A stretch of 64,000 bases of DNA from Marinobacterium sedimentorum (GCF_024267675.1 NZ_JALDYX010000005.1:62001-126000), one strand, 5' to 3'; positions 48,495 through 58,331 are shown, counted from the first letter of the stretch. Program-made: numbers and translations. Notes: generated by a model not told the origin, from the letters alone.

Positions 48495-50510
48495 TTATTC
48501 TTGAATAGGATTAATCAAGCCGTGCATTCGCCACCTGTTACCATGAACCAAAGACTCGAATAATACCCCATTAGACAATGTCAAATTATCCGCGTGGTCT
48601 GTCACGATAATTTGTGGACTAAAGCCTTCATTCAACTCAAGTTCATTGCAGTAAATCGAAAGTCGGCTAAATAAGTTTTCAACGGCTTTGATGTCTTCAT
48701 CAACAGGTCTTTCTTTTTTCGTTCTCTGCTCCGCTTCTTGGCTCTTTTGCTCTTCGAAGCTCCCAGATGTATCACGGTTAAAGTTAGGAAAATACACTTG
48801 TGTCGGCTGATCTAAAAATAGTATTGAAGGGATGGCGCATTTATCACCCAGTTCAGCAAAGTATTTATGCAAAGCCAAAAATAACGTAACGTGGCAGTAC
48901 AGCCAGTTTGCGCCGCTACCCATTGACCGTAAATAGATTTTTTCGTTTTCAGGAGTCACATGATATAGATCGAACGTTTCAAACGAGAAGCGAAGATTGA
49001 TGGGCTTGTAGCTAGCTTCAAATTCGAAGTGACCACCAATATCGGCCATAAATCCGTTTACCTTAGCTGAAGCATTTTCTAACCCTTTTTGTACATCGTA
49101 TTTTTTAAGGTCTTTATTGATGTCTTTTATCTGTTTGCTTAGATCTTTGATTTGCTTCTCAAGATCCACATCGTCGGCCATATTAAGGGTATCGAGAAGT
49201 GCAAAAAGCTTAGCTTTCTGCATCAAAACACTTTCATACAGGCTCTTTTGTTCTGCCAACTGCTTTTCTGTTTTTTCAATTTCCGTTATTTGTTGGTTTA
49301 ACTCTGTCAATGCCCTACTGACGACCTCAATATTGCGTTGCACATCGATCAATGATGATTCAAATTTTGCTTTCATCGGTCGAGCTTGTGCAAGGTTACC
49401 CGATACCTTAGTGATGGCTTGCTGAAGTTTTTCTGCACTTTCTCGCAAGGTGTCTTTTTCAGTATGACAAAACGGACAGATAGAAGCAGATATATGAACA
49501 TGCTTAGGTGCGCTAAACTGTTTGATGTTATCAACAAACCGTTCTTCTTCTTGAATATGTTTATTAATTGACGAAGCTTGGCGCTGCAACTTTCTTAATT
49601 CAGTTGCTTTTTGGTTACGAGCCAGTTTCAACTGATTGTATCGTTCGGTAATAGCATCGGAATTATAGTTAATTTTCTCGGGTACTATAATGCCGTCGAG
49701 TTGGTCTTTAGCATCTTGTGGGTGGCGAAGTACCTTTTCCAATGATAACGGTTCATCCTGAAACCCCATCAACGCATACAACTGACTCAAAACCGGGCCC
49801 ACCTTTTGTTTATAGCTTTCAGAGGTGCGCCTGTTCGTTTCTTTCTGGCGCTCCAAACGCCTAATGTCTGCGGTTAATCGTTCTTTCTCTTGTGATAGGT
49901 GAAAGAATTTTTGATCGACGAGACCTAAAAAGATCTTAGTATGTTCAATTGCCTGATCTCGCTTTTCCTTTTCATCGAATCGGTAAAACAACGCATGTTT
50001 ATTAGCAACAAGGTTTTGATGCTGAAGCATAAACGATGAAAAGCTGCGTATAGATGGTGTTGCCGCTTTTTGATTAAACCGCCGATTAGCTCGAGCAGCT
50101 AAAGATTCATCCACATCATCTATATCTAAGAAAAATTCTCTTAGATGCTTCTTAAACTCGACTAATGGGCGGAAATAAGTACTACTAAAATAATCACGGA
50201 CGATATCGGCGGAACTGAATGTCTCGACACGACGAAAAAAAGCTTTCGACGTAATCTCAGGATCCCGCGCAACAACCATATCTTGTTCGTTAACTGCAAA
50301 TGCAACATAATAAATTGCGGCACTTTTGGTAATAACGCCTTTGGGAATGGTGTTTTCGCCACTGCCAAAGCAATAGTCAAAAATTTCAATTAACGCACTT
50401 TTTCCCGTCGATGACTTGCCGGTAACAACATTCAGGCCCTTTATAAAATTAACCGGGTGCCTGTTTCCTTGTTTGTCAATAACGCCAATTTCATGGATTA
50501 ATGTTTTCAT
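48495..50510 (-). CDS. ABC-3C system ATPase (DUF3732, SMC/Rad50-like)
   Basis: 671 residues. Walker A GKSSTGKSALIE near residues 31-42; a long central coiled coil (about 190-490) broken by a zinc-hook-like SICPFCHTEKD (about 343-352); signature-like RSMGSGANWLYCHVTLFLALHKYF; Walker B SILFLDQPTQVYFP (about 557-570); and the IIVTDHAD H-loop. This is the DUF3732 ATPase of the ABC three-component systems described by Aravind and co-workers as predicted conflict systems. Third gene of the operon; its start overlaps the middle component by 4 nt. Confidence 0.85.
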   Translation of the reverse strand: MKTLIHEIGVIDKQGNRHPVNFIKGLNVVTGKSSTGKSALIEIFDYCFGSGENTIPKGVITKSAAIYYVAFAVNEQDMVVARDPEITSKAFFRRVETFSSADIVRDYFSSTYFRPLVEFKKHLREFFLDIDDVDESLAARANRRFNQKAATPSIRSFSSFMLQHQNLVANKHALFYRFDEKEKRDQAIEHTKIFLGLVDQKFFHLSQEKERLTADIRRLERQKETNRRTSESYKQKVGPVLSQLYALMGFQDEPLSLEKVLRHPQDAKDQLDGIIVPEKINYNSDAITERYNQLKLARNQKATELRKLQRQASSINKHIQEEERFVDNIKQFSAPKHVHISASICPFCHTEKDTLRESAEKLQQAITKVSGNLAQARPMKAKFESSLIDVQRNIEVVSRALTELNQQITEIEKTEKQLAEQKSLYESVLMQKAKLFALLDTLNMADDVDLEKQIKDLSKQIKDINKDLKKYDVQKGLENASAKVNGFMADIGGHFEFEASYKPINLRFSFETFDLYHVTPENEKIYLRSMGSGANWLYCHVTLFLALHKYFAELGDKCAIPSILFLDQPTQVYFPNFNRDTSGSFEEQKSQEAEQRTKKERPVDEDIKAVENLFSRLSIYCNELELNEGFSPQIIVTDHADNLTLSNGVLFESLVHGNRWRMHGLINPIQE

Positions 50511-50971
50511 CGCGGTTTCACTCCTAAAAACGCATAAATCTCGACCACTGAGTGACCACTAAATAATCGACCTAACTTTTCTGAAGTTTTTTGACTGGTA
50601 AAGTTTGAATCAGAACCGTCGCATACGCGAAGGGACAAATTTTGTTCACTTACAGATAACCAGTCATTGATTAAACAAAATTGAATGCATTGTTCGGTTA
50701 ATGTTTGAAATGCGTCTACTCGCTCTTGCAGATCATAGAGTTTTGTTCGATCATCGAAAATAGACCAAATAGAGCTTTGTTTTTTATCCCCAAATACAGC
50801 ACCCAATATCTTTTTACCGAAAATGGGATGGCTGCATAGCGGGATGACCAAAGGGGCTAATAAAAGGTTATTTTCTGACTCATCTATAGCCGTGTAAAAT
50901 GAAGCTAGGTAGGACCCATACTCAAACGGATGGTACTTTAATTCGTACAGGGCATCGACAATACTGCTCAT
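50507..50971 (-). CDS. ABC-3C system middle component
   Basis: 154 residues: VDALYELKYHPFEYGSYLASFYTAIDESENNLLLAPLVIPLCSHPIFGKKILGAVFG, then QSSIWSIFDDRTKLYDLQERVDAFQTLTEQCIQFCLINDWLSV. This short helical protein with an NxxLLAPLVIPLCSHP-type segment is the conserved middle partner between nuclease/CTD and ATPase genes in these systems. It overlaps both neighbours by 4 nt, so the three proteins are made together and probably form one complex. Confidence 0.75.
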   Translation of the reverse strand: MSSIVDALYELKYHPFEYGSYLASFYTAIDESENNLLLAPLVIPLCSHPIFGKKILGAVFGDKKQSSIWSIFDDRTKLYDLQERVDAFQTLTEQCIQFCLINDWLSVSEQNLSLRVCDGSDSNFTSQKTSEKLGRLFSGHSVVEIYAFLGVKPR

Positions 50972-52095
50972 GGCTCAACCTTCCATATCAAATCACGTTC
51001 TTCATCATCCATTGCGTCGTGTATCAGGCCATTTTTGTATTCAATAGGCGGTATATCGTTACCCATATTCAAAGGTTGTTCGCCTATGATTTTGTTATAA
51101 AGCAATTTTGAACTTTTAATTACATCTGTTGCTTCAAGTTGAGCACTTGAATGAGAAAGCTTATATTTTCTAACCAATTGGTTCTGATAAGTAATCGTTT
51201 TATCTTTATAGAGCGCAGATTCGTGAAGCTCTTCCATCAGTGAGTTTTGAAACTCAAGCCAATTACCCACAGCATCAGGTATCATTTCGTGATGCTCAAT
51301 CTCAGCTATTTTTTGTACAAACGGTCTGTCTTGGTGCGACTCAACTTCAAGCTCAGACGCCTCATGACCTGAAAAAACCGGAAATGTGAACTCTTTTTTG
51401 CAAAGAAGCGCTGTTAATTCTTCGCATTTCGCTACAAACTCATGGTGCTTAATGCTCCAAGATTGCTGCGTTGCCTCTGCGTATACAAAACCAACAAGCC
51501 CATGAAGGTAACTTTTTAGGTTGTTTCTTGGAATACCTACTGGTTTAGAATGAATCTGTTTTTCCAGATCTTGCGCGTTATCTGCTTGTGTAAATAAGGT
51601 GACCTTACCAAGTACACTTTTAAGTAATAATTCGTCAGAGGCCATTACTGCTTTCTGGAGTTTAATAACGTCAGATGGTTTATTAGCATTAATCTGCTCA
51701 TCAGTACGTTCTGAAAAAATAGCTTTAAGAGCTTCCAATCGTTGCTCGGAACTTATTGTATTCCAGCCCTTTAGGCGTGTTGTCGTGCCAAATACTTGAG
51801 TGGTGTGCAGCACTAGAACGCCGTATTTCGTATGGTTAAACTCAGGATCCAGCCAATTTTTGAGCGTTTTCCAAAGGTTTTCGTGGTGGTCAGTGAGTGG
51901 TGCTGCATAGTCTTTTACTTCAGTTTGAGTGGATGCCAATGCATCTGGCGAAATCAGACTGACATCACCATCTTTTTCAAACCAAACCGACTGACCTTCT
52001 TCAAGCGAAAAGCACTTGTCTAAGCCAATCAGCATCTGGTAGTGAAAGGCTAAGGCAGTTGTTAACGCTGCATTTTTTGTTTGGCCTCCGCTCAT
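50968..52095 (-). CDS. ABC-3C effector: predicted nuclease domain plus C-terminal adaptor domain
   Basis: 375 residues. N-terminal domain: AFHYQMLIGLDKCFSLEEG, VWFEKDGDVSLI (Glu40, Asp44) and TQTEVKDYAAPL (Glu59, Lys61), giving the E/D...ExK core of a restriction-endonuclease fold of the Cap4/DUF4297-like kind. The C-terminal 180 residues (NLKSYLHGLVGFVYAEATQ, KCEELTALLCKKEF, FQNSLMEELHESALYKDKTITYQNQLVRKYKLSH) fit the ABC-3C C-terminal domain. First gene of the operon. Predicted role: DNA cleavage triggered by the ATPase sensing invading nucleic acid. Confidence 0.75.
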   Translation of the reverse strand: MSGGQTKNAALTTALAFHYQMLIGLDKCFSLEEGQSVWFEKDGDVSLISPDALASTQTEVKDYAAPLTDHHENLWKTLKNWLDPEFNHTKYGVLVLHTTQVFGTTTRLKGWNTISSEQRLEALKAIFSERTDEQINANKPSDVIKLQKAVMASDELLLKSVLGKVTLFTQADNAQDLEKQIHSKPVGIPRNNLKSYLHGLVGFVYAEATQQSWSIKHHEFVAKCEELTALLCKKEFTFPVFSGHEASELEVESHQDRPFVQKIAEIEHHEMIPDAVGNWLEFQNSLMEELHESALYKDKTITYQNQLVRKYKLSHSSAQLEATDVIKSSKLLYNKIIGEQPLNMGNDIPPIEYKNGLIHDAMDDEERDLIWKVEP

Positions 52096-52300
52096 GCCTC
52101 TCAGTTCCTTTTATCCATTCTTGAAAAATATTGGGGTAATAAAGTAATTAATATTCGCTTCGATTCAAATGCGTAGAACGATCTCTTCGACGTATAACAT
52201 TTGTATCGTAGCCCCTGAGGCCATTTTGCCTGAGGCCAGTATTTCCTCATGAGTTTTCGTCAAAAACGGGCGCAAAGCCAGGTAGCATGAGCTGTTCAGG

Positions 52301-53537
52301 CAGGGCAAACGCATGAACACTATTTGATCAGCCCGAGAATGTGAAACAGGTAACGGTCACTCCAGCCGCACCCCTTGCGCTTGTTCTTGATCCCGACTTT
52401 GACAGTGGTGTCCTGCTTCAGCAGATTCAGCGCAATCTGTCGTAACGTGGCCAGATTCTCAGCGGCATAGCCCTGTCGCGCACGCGATTGATCCTCGCCG
52501 AAGGCCACGTCCAGCACCCAGTGAAGGCCATTCTCCACTTGCCAGTGCTGACGCGTTGCCTGAAGTACATCATTGGCATCCATGGTCCTACTGGAGACAA
52601 AATAGCGCACTAGGCTGGTCGATGTTCCGGCACTGCTACGATCCAGCTGGACGGCTGCGATCGTGCGGGCGTTCCAGGATGTGGCAACCGGGCAGCTCTC
52701 CAGATCATGTAGCACCCAGCAGCGCCGCAGCTCCTGACGCCCATGCGTGTTACTGTGAACCTCTGCAAACGAGAGACCGGGCACATCATCCGGGTGCTCA
52801 GACCAGTAACGATCGAACCAGGTATCCACCTCAGCATGGAGCTTGCGTTGATTGCGCTTGATCGCCAGCAGGTAGTCCGCTTCAGCCGAGAGAATTTTGT
52901 TGGCAATCTTCTTCTGGCATCCCATTGCATCCAACGTCACCAGGCAACCGCGCAGCATCAGAATATCCAGCAACTCGGGAATAGCTTTGATTTCATTGGA
53001 CTTTTGATCAACCTTGTATTGCCCGAGCGAGACACCCAGCTCCGTCGACCAAGCGTTGACCATATGGATCGCACCCTGGTTGCCCGACCGGGATCCGCGC
53101 ACGGATTTACCGTCGATGGCAACCACGCCCGAGAGAGGCGTGTCGATAAGGACATCCTGCACCCAACGGGTGAACAGCTCTCGGAACTGAGCGGGATCAA
53201 GCAGTGAGAACAGGCGGTTGAAGGTATCATGTGAGGGTATGCCACCCGGCAGTTTCAGGTACTGCCTGAACCATTCCTCGCGTACTTCAGCGAAGAGTGC
53301 GATGGCGTTCCAGTCGTCGGCTCCACAGAGCAACCCGCATGTTGCCATGAAGACGACCTCGCCGAGGTCGTGGGTGCATTTGGCGGCCTGACGGGGATCT
53401 TCCAGTGCCATCATACGGTCGAGCAGTGTTGGGCTGTTCTGAGTCATGGTGAGAAATGGGCAAGTTTCATGGTGATCACATCAAAAATCAACCAGAAGTG
53501 ATTCGTTTGTTCAAAAAACGTTCATGCGTTTGCCCTG
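52301..53537 (-). mobile_element. Intact ISAs1-family insertion sequence
   Basis: 1237 bp bounded by 18-bp perfect inverted repeats, CAGGGCAAACGCATGAAC at 52301-52318 and its inverse at 53520-53537. The 10-bp target GCTGTTCAGG is duplicated exactly on both sides (52291-52300 and 53538-53547). One transposase gene fills it. Ends, ORF and duplication are all intact, so the insertion is recent and may be active. Confidence 0.92.
52320..53447 (-). CDS. ISAs1-family transposase
   Basis: 375 residues. N-terminal DDE_Tnp_1-associated domain (LLDRMMALEDPRQAAKCTHDLGEVVFMATCGLLCGADDWNAIALFAEVREEWFRQYLKLPGGIPSHDTFNRLFSLLDP), then the DDE catalytic domain with GVVAIDGKSVRGS (first Asp), LVTLDAMGCQKKIANKI (second Asp) and the RQHWQVENGLHWVLDVAFGEDQSR segment supplying the Glu. 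Full length, no frameshift. Confidence 0.93.
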   Translation of the reverse strand: MTQNSPTLLDRMMALEDPRQAAKCTHDLGEVVFMATCGLLCGADDWNAIALFAEVREEWFRQYLKLPGGIPSHDTFNRLFSLLDPAQFRELFTRWVQDVLIDTPLSGVVAIDGKSVRGSRSGNQGAIHMVNAWSTELGVSLGQYKVDQKSNEIKAIPELLDILMLRGCLVTLDAMGCQKKIANKILSAEADYLLAIKRNQRKLHAEVDTWFDRYWSEHPDDVPGLSFAEVHSNTHGRQELRRCWVLHDLESCPVATSWNARTIAAVQLDRSSAGTSTSLVRYFVSSRTMDANDVLQATRQHWQVENGLHWVLDVAFGEDQSRARQGYAAENLATLRQIALNLLKQDTTVKVGIKNKRKGCGWSDRYLFHILGLIK

Positions 53538-53547
53538 GCTGTTCAGG

Positions 53548-54279
53548 CCAGTGGCTCAGTTGAACTGAATATGACAAAACGATCACCAAGCCTCATATCC
53601 ACTTTTTGACTATGCCTTGTAACTTCATGATTTCAAATAAGTATCAGCAAATTTTTAGTCACACGCCAGGATACTGGCCTGCAAGGCCGTTTATCAGGCT
53701 GGACTGACCGAACGCGTCTAAAAACCACGCTACCGCCCTAACGATAACGAAATGCAGGCCTGCGATGCAGGCAGAGCCAGGAAGAACGGAGGAATTGAGC
53801 TTGGGGGGAAAGTTCACCCAGCCTGGCTTCCGATGCTCAGCTGACGATTGTGCTTTATTTACGATCAAAATCAGGCACCAGTACTCCGTCGGTGCCTTCA
53901 GCATAATGCCGAAAGCAGGAGCAAGGGGCAAGAGCGAGGTGCGAGGTGCGAGGTGCGAGGTGCGAGGTGCGAGGTTAAAAAAGCGACAGCACGATTCATG
54001 ATTCCTGATTCGTCATGGCGGCGTGCCGCCGCACGGCGGTGCGGCGCCTGACGGAACGCCGTCCCGCGGAAGGCCGCCCCGAGCAATTCGCAAGTTCATT
54101 AGCACCCTACCAAAACCCGTGCCCCGCCACCCCATTACCACCAATACATCAGAACGGCTTACATCCCCCCTTTTGAAGCCGGCGAGCACTGACGTCATTG
54201 GGCGATCAGGCCCGCAGGGGTGATGACAGGGACTGTCGAGCTGCAGATTAGGAACAGGATGTTCCGTTAGCTGCACCCG
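53548..54279. repeat. Gene-free stretch with a heptamer microsatellite
   Basis: No gene is supported in 732 bp. At 53934-53975 GCGAGGT is repeated six times in tandem without error. Before it, 53760-53900 holds unassignable sequence; after it, 54025-54080 is GC-rich with GCCGCACGGCGGTGCGGC-type palindromes. The repeat array described next begins about 54280. Confidence 0.5.
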
Positions 54280-55855
54280 CACAATGGCGTCAGAGCGCAG
54301 CGGAAAGGCTTCATTGGGGCGCGCTTCCTTTGCCTACTTTCCTTGTCGCGTAACAAGGAAAGTAGGTCGCCGAAAGGCGAAATACGTGCGTCACCAAAAC
54401 CACATATATTCCGGTTTAACGGAGGCTTATCCAGCAGCAACCAAACGGGCATGTAGATATGCATTGCATGAGCTGCCGAGCCGCAGATTAGGCACAGGAT
54501 GCTCCGCTCTGCACCTTGGCGGAAATAGCGCCCGCACAATGAACTTAAAGCACAGCGAAAAAGCTTCGTCGCGGGGCGCGACTCCTACGGCCACCGCAAG
54601 CTTTTGCAGCGAATCAGGCTGCGCCGGTTTCATTAAATCGCTACAAAACTATCAGAACGGCCTTTATCCCCTTCGAGCAGAAAATTGCTCCTGCATTTTC
54701 TGACTACTGGCCATCCATGGTCTTAAGCCAGCGAGCACTGCGCTCATTTTGCGAATTGGCTAGACGGGGCGAGGCATGGATGCCGAGCTGCCGATGCGGC
54801 ACAGGGACGTGACGTCAGCGGTACCCGGGAAATGGGTTCAGCGTGCAGCGATAAGGCTTCGTCGCGGGGCGCGACTCCTACGACCACCGCAAGCGTCAAG
54901 CAGGGAATCAGGCTGAGCCGTACAGAACGATCAGAACGGCTCCTGTCACCCCTTATGAAGCCGGCGAGCACTGTGCTCATTCGGCGAATTGGCCCGCAGG
55001 GGCGAGACAGGGACTGTTGCGCCTCCGATGAGGTACATGGATGTACCGTCAGCGGAGCCCGTCGAATGGGCTCAGAGCGCAGCAGAAAGGCATCATCGGG
55101 GCGTGCTTTCTTTGCATACTTTCTTTGCACGAGCAAAGAAAGTATGGCGCCAGCTAGGCGCAACCCAAACCATCAAGCCGCCTCGAAACACCCGCCAGCA
55201 CGGTATTTTCCAGAAGATGGACGTACCAGCACCCAGCAAAGTGTCACCCATGCCATTGAACAGAACTGTTACCTATGTGGGTGAACTGCACTGTAACCAC
55301 TATTCGTGATGAGCTGCCGAATTGCCGCTACAGCACAGCGATATCCCGCTCTGCACCTAGACGGAAATAGCGCCCGCACAATGAACTTAGAGCGCAGCGA
55401 AAGAGCTTCGTCGCGGGGCGCGACTCCTACGACCACCGCAAGCGTCAATCAGGGAATCAAGGCATCAGGGAATCAGGCTGCGCCGTACAGAACGGTCAGA
55501 ACGCCCTTCATCCCCCTTCGAGCAGAAAATTGCTCCTGCATTTTCTGACTACTGGCCATCCATGGTCTTAAGCCAGCGAGCACTGCGCTCATTTTGCGAA
55601 TTGGCTAGACGGGGCGGGACAGGACTAGTCGAGCCGCAGATTAGGCACAGCGATGCCCGCTCTGCACCTTGACGGAAGTAGCGCTCGCACAATGAACTTA
55701 GAGCGCAGCGAAAGAGCTTCGTCGCGGGGCGCGACTCTTACGGGCACCGCAAGCGGCAAGCAGGGAATCAGCTGTGCCGTACAGGACGATCAGAACGGCC
55801 TTTATCCCTCTTCGAGCAGAAATACCGTTCTACCCGACCCGGCGATAACCGAGCG
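54280..55855 (+). repeat. Six-copy degenerate repeat array with hairpins
   Basis: A module beginning AGAGCGCAGCGAAAGAGC-like recurs near 54289, 54546, 54835, 55071, 55387 and 55698, spaced 236-316 bp. Four copies continue into TCGTCGCGGGGCGCGACT and an ACGACCACCGCAAGC tail; two instead run into long hairpins, ACTTTCCTTG/CAAGGAAAGT (54338-54371) and ACTTTCTTTGC/GCAAAGAAAGT (55117-55144). Copies of the TGCTCCTGC-loop hairpin with CAGAAAAT/ATTTTCTG arms are at 54678-54702 and 55523-55547, each followed by CCATCCATGG. The open frames seen inside are by-products of the repeats. The array stops directly at the glycerate kinase stop codon. Confidence 0.75.
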
Positions 55856-57010
55856 CTAGCGCCGTTTCGCCTCGAACGCCTGCGCCAGCTGCCAGGTGGC
55901 GGCAATATTGCGGGCGGTGCGGTACAGGTTGTCGGCGGCATCTTCCAGCGCTTCGGGCAGTGTTACTACCCCCGGAACTATGCTGAACAGCGCATCGATG
56001 CCATGACCGTGCACCAGGTCCGAATCCTCACTGACCGAACCCGCCAGGGCGATGACCGGCACACCGGCTTTCTGGGCGCGCTTGCTGACCCCCACCGGGG
56101 TCTTGCCGCGCACTGTCTGGCTGTCGATGCGCCCTTCCCCGGTGATCACCAGGTCTGCGCCTTCCAGGTGGCGGTCTATCTCGACCGCATCCAGCACTAT
56201 ATCGATACCGCTTTTGAGCCGCGCCTGGGTAAAGGCGAGAAAGGCACCGCCCAGGCCGCCGGCAGCACCGGCTCCGGGCGTTGCGTCTATATCCTTGCCG
56301 TGACAGGCCAGCACCACCTCTGCGAAACGCCCAAGGCAGGCGTCCAGCTGTTTGACCATCTGCGCATCGGCACCCTTTTGCGGGCCGAACACCGCCGAGG
56401 CGCCATATTCGCCGGTCAGCGGGTTATCCACATCGCAGGCGATTTCGAACTGGGTTTCCGCCAGGCGCGGGTCCATGCCGCTGGCATCAATGCTGTGCAG
56501 CGTCTGCAGTGCACCGCCACCGGCACCTATGTCATTGCCTTGTGCATCCAGCAGCCGCACCCCCAGTGCCTGCAACATGCCGGCACCAGCATCGTTGGTC
56601 GCGCTGCCGCCCAGGCCGACAATGATATGCCGCGCGCCCGCATCCAGCGCCTGCAGAATCAGCTCGCCGGTGCCCCGGGTCGTTGCGACCCAGGGGTTGC
56701 GCTGCGCCATGGGTACCAGATCCAGCCCCGAGGCTGCCGCCGATTCGATCACCGCCGTCGTACCATCCCCCAGGGTGCCCCAGCAGGCGCTGACCGTCTC
56801 GTCCATGGGGCCGGTGACATCGGCACTGAAGAGCGCACCGCCGGTGGCCGCCACCAGCGCCTGGGTGGTGCCTTCGCCGCCATCGGCGACCGGCAGCAAG
56901 ACCAGTTCGGCATCGGCGAACACCGCCTGGAAGCCACGGCCAATGGCCTGGGCCACGCCTTCGGCGGACAGGCTTTCCTTGAATGAGTCAGGTGCGATCA
57001 GAATCTTCAT
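55856..57010 (-). CDS. glxK: Glycerate 2-kinase (GlxK/GarK family)
   Basis: Phosphorylates D-glycerate to 2-phosphoglycerate, feeding sugar-acid and glyoxylate carbon into lower glycolysis. 384 residues from the ATG at 57010. Motifs: KILIAPDSFKESLSAEGVAQAI, LPVADGGEGTTQAL, GLGGSATNDAGAGMLQALG (nucleotide loop), TPGAGAAGGLGGAFLAF, DLVITGEGRIDSQTVRGKTPVGVSKRA. Downstream of cdaR on the same strand (151 bp gap), the usual glycerate/glucarate regulon pairing. The gene in fact ends where the repeat array starts. Confidence 0.93.
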   Translation of the reverse strand: MKILIAPDSFKESLSAEGVAQAIGRGFQAVFADAELVLLPVADGGEGTTQALVAATGGALFSADVTGPMDETVSACWGTLGDGTTAVIESAAASGLDLVPMAQRNPWVATTRGTGELILQALDAGARHIIVGLGGSATNDAGAGMLQALGVRLLDAQGNDIGAGGGALQTLHSIDASGMDPRLAETQFEIACDVDNPLTGEYGASAVFGPQKGADAQMVKQLDACLGRFAEVVLACHGKDIDATPGAGAAGGLGGAFLAFTQARLKSGIDIVLDAVEIDRHLEGADLVITGEGRIDSQTVRGKTPVGVSKRAQKAGVPVIALAGSVSEDSDLVHGHGIDALFSIVPGVVTLPEALEDAADNLYRTARNIAATWQLAQAFEAKRR

Positions 57011-57161
57011 GTCGGTTTTCCATCGGTCGGGATTGCAACCATAGTGGCACAGCGAGCGGTAAAGGCGCTTTGGCCGGGACGACAAATTACGCCAGCGCAG
57101 GATAGGGTTTTTTGTACAGTTGCACAATTAGCCGCCATTTCAACCTGGGGCAGACGGCTTT

Positions 57162-58331
57162 TCAACCCGCGCTCTGGCTCAGACCATAGAGGCGCAGGGT
57201 CACAAACAGCTGCAGCAGCTGATCGACAGACCCCAGATCAAGCTGCAGCAGGGTGCCTATCTTGTCGAGGCGGTAGCGCAGGGTATTGCGGTGGATATGC
57301 AGCCGCGCAGACGTGCGCGCCAGGTCCATGTTTTCGGCCAGATAGGCCTCGAGTGTCAGTTGCAGGCTGCCGTTTTTATCCTGCTGCAGAAAGGCCTCGA
57401 ACTCGCGCAGCAGATGCTGGCCGGCCCAGCCCTCTGCGGCTTCCAGCAGCAGCAGATCCAGCGCCGATTCGGTGGCAAAACTCAGGCTTGCCGGCATCGC
57501 CCTGCCCCGCGTCACCGCCTGCGCCTTGAGCGCACTGCGATAGGACTGGGCCAGGCCCTCGGCACTTGGAAAGTAGTCGCCGACACAGGCCCGGTAATGC
57601 ACTCCATGGTGCTGTTGCAGCGGCCGCAGGCGGGCCTCCAGCTGACGCCGGAACAGGGCCTTGTCCCAGCGTTGGCTGTCTGCGCCGTTCAGAGACACCG
57701 GCACCAGCATCACCATCTGCCGCGCCGTGGTAATGGCCAGCAGGGTGCCGGCACTGGCCGCTGTCAGCTGTTGCTGCAACTGCTGCAGCTGTGGCAATGG
57801 CAGGTCTGCCCCGTCCGCGGCCTGTACCAGTTCAAGCACCACAACCACCCTTGGCAGACTCAGATCCAGCTGCAGCCGGGCCACGCGATCATCGAACAGC
57901 GAGTCCGACCTGCCCCCCTCGATCAGGCGCAGCAGCACGCTCTCGCGCTGGCGGCTGTCCCATTGCACTGCTGCGGTCAGTGCCGCCTGTTCCACAATCA
58001 GCTCGGCGGTCATGACCACCAGGTCGGCGTAGCGGCGCACCTCCTGTGGCTCTCCGGTAATGCCCACCACACCGATAATATCGCCGTCGCTGCGGATCGG
58101 CAGATTCACCCCGCCCTGCACGCCGCTGAGCCGCCCTGCCTGGTCCCTGGCAATATCCACCTCGCTCTGGCTGCTGAGCACATGCAACGCGCCTTCGTGC
58201 AGCTGATCGATACGCAGAGGGTCACCGGAGCCGATAATGACACCGTGGTGATCCATCACGTTGACGTTCACACCGGTGATTTTCATCGCCCGATCGACGA
58301 TTTTCTGCGCCATCTGTCGGTCTATAAACAT
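57162..58331 (-). CDS. cdaR: CdaR-family sugar-diacid/glycerate utilisation regulator
   Basis: 389 residues from the ATG at 58331. N-terminal sugar-diacid recognition domain (MFIDRQMAQKIVDRAMKITGVNVNVMDHHGVIIGSGDPLRIDQLHEGA), a central GGDEF-like part (RVVVVLELVQAADG), and a C-terminal PucR-type helix-turn-helix (LEAYLAENMDLARTSARLHIHRNTLRYRLDKIGTLLQLDLG). CdaR activates garPLRK, gudP and glycerate genes in E. coli in response to glycerate, galactarate or glucarate. Likely activator of glxK; divergent from pyk. Confidence 0.92.
   Translation of the reverse strand: MFIDRQMAQKIVDRAMKITGVNVNVMDHHGVIIGSGDPLRIDQLHEGALHVLSSQSEVDIARDQAGRLSGVQGGVNLPIRSDGDIIGVVGITGEPQEVRRYADLVVMTAELIVEQAALTAAVQWDSRQRESVLLRLIEGGRSDSLFDDRVARLQLDLSLPRVVVVLELVQAADGADLPLPQLQQLQQQLTAASAGTLLAITTARQMVMLVPVSLNGADSQRWDKALFRRQLEARLRPLQQHHGVHYRACVGDYFPSAEGLAQSYRSALKAQAVTRGRAMPASLSFATESALDLLLLEAAEGWAGQHLLREFEAFLQQDKNGSLQLTLEAYLAENMDLARTSARLHIHRNTLRYRLDKIGTLLQLDLGSVDQLLQLFVTLRLYGLSQSAG

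Noticed and set aside
47448..52095. CBASS or Thoeris assignment for the TIR and ABC-3C region
   Set aside because: There is no CD-NTase, no SLOG-domain ThsA and no Cap2/Cap3; the DUF3732 ATPase with middle component and CTD identifies ABC-3C instead.
54832..55309. Several overlapping frames of 100-150 codons in the repeat array
   Set aside because: They repeat with the DNA repeat units, share peptide fragments such as RGATPTTTAS, and have no ribosome sites.
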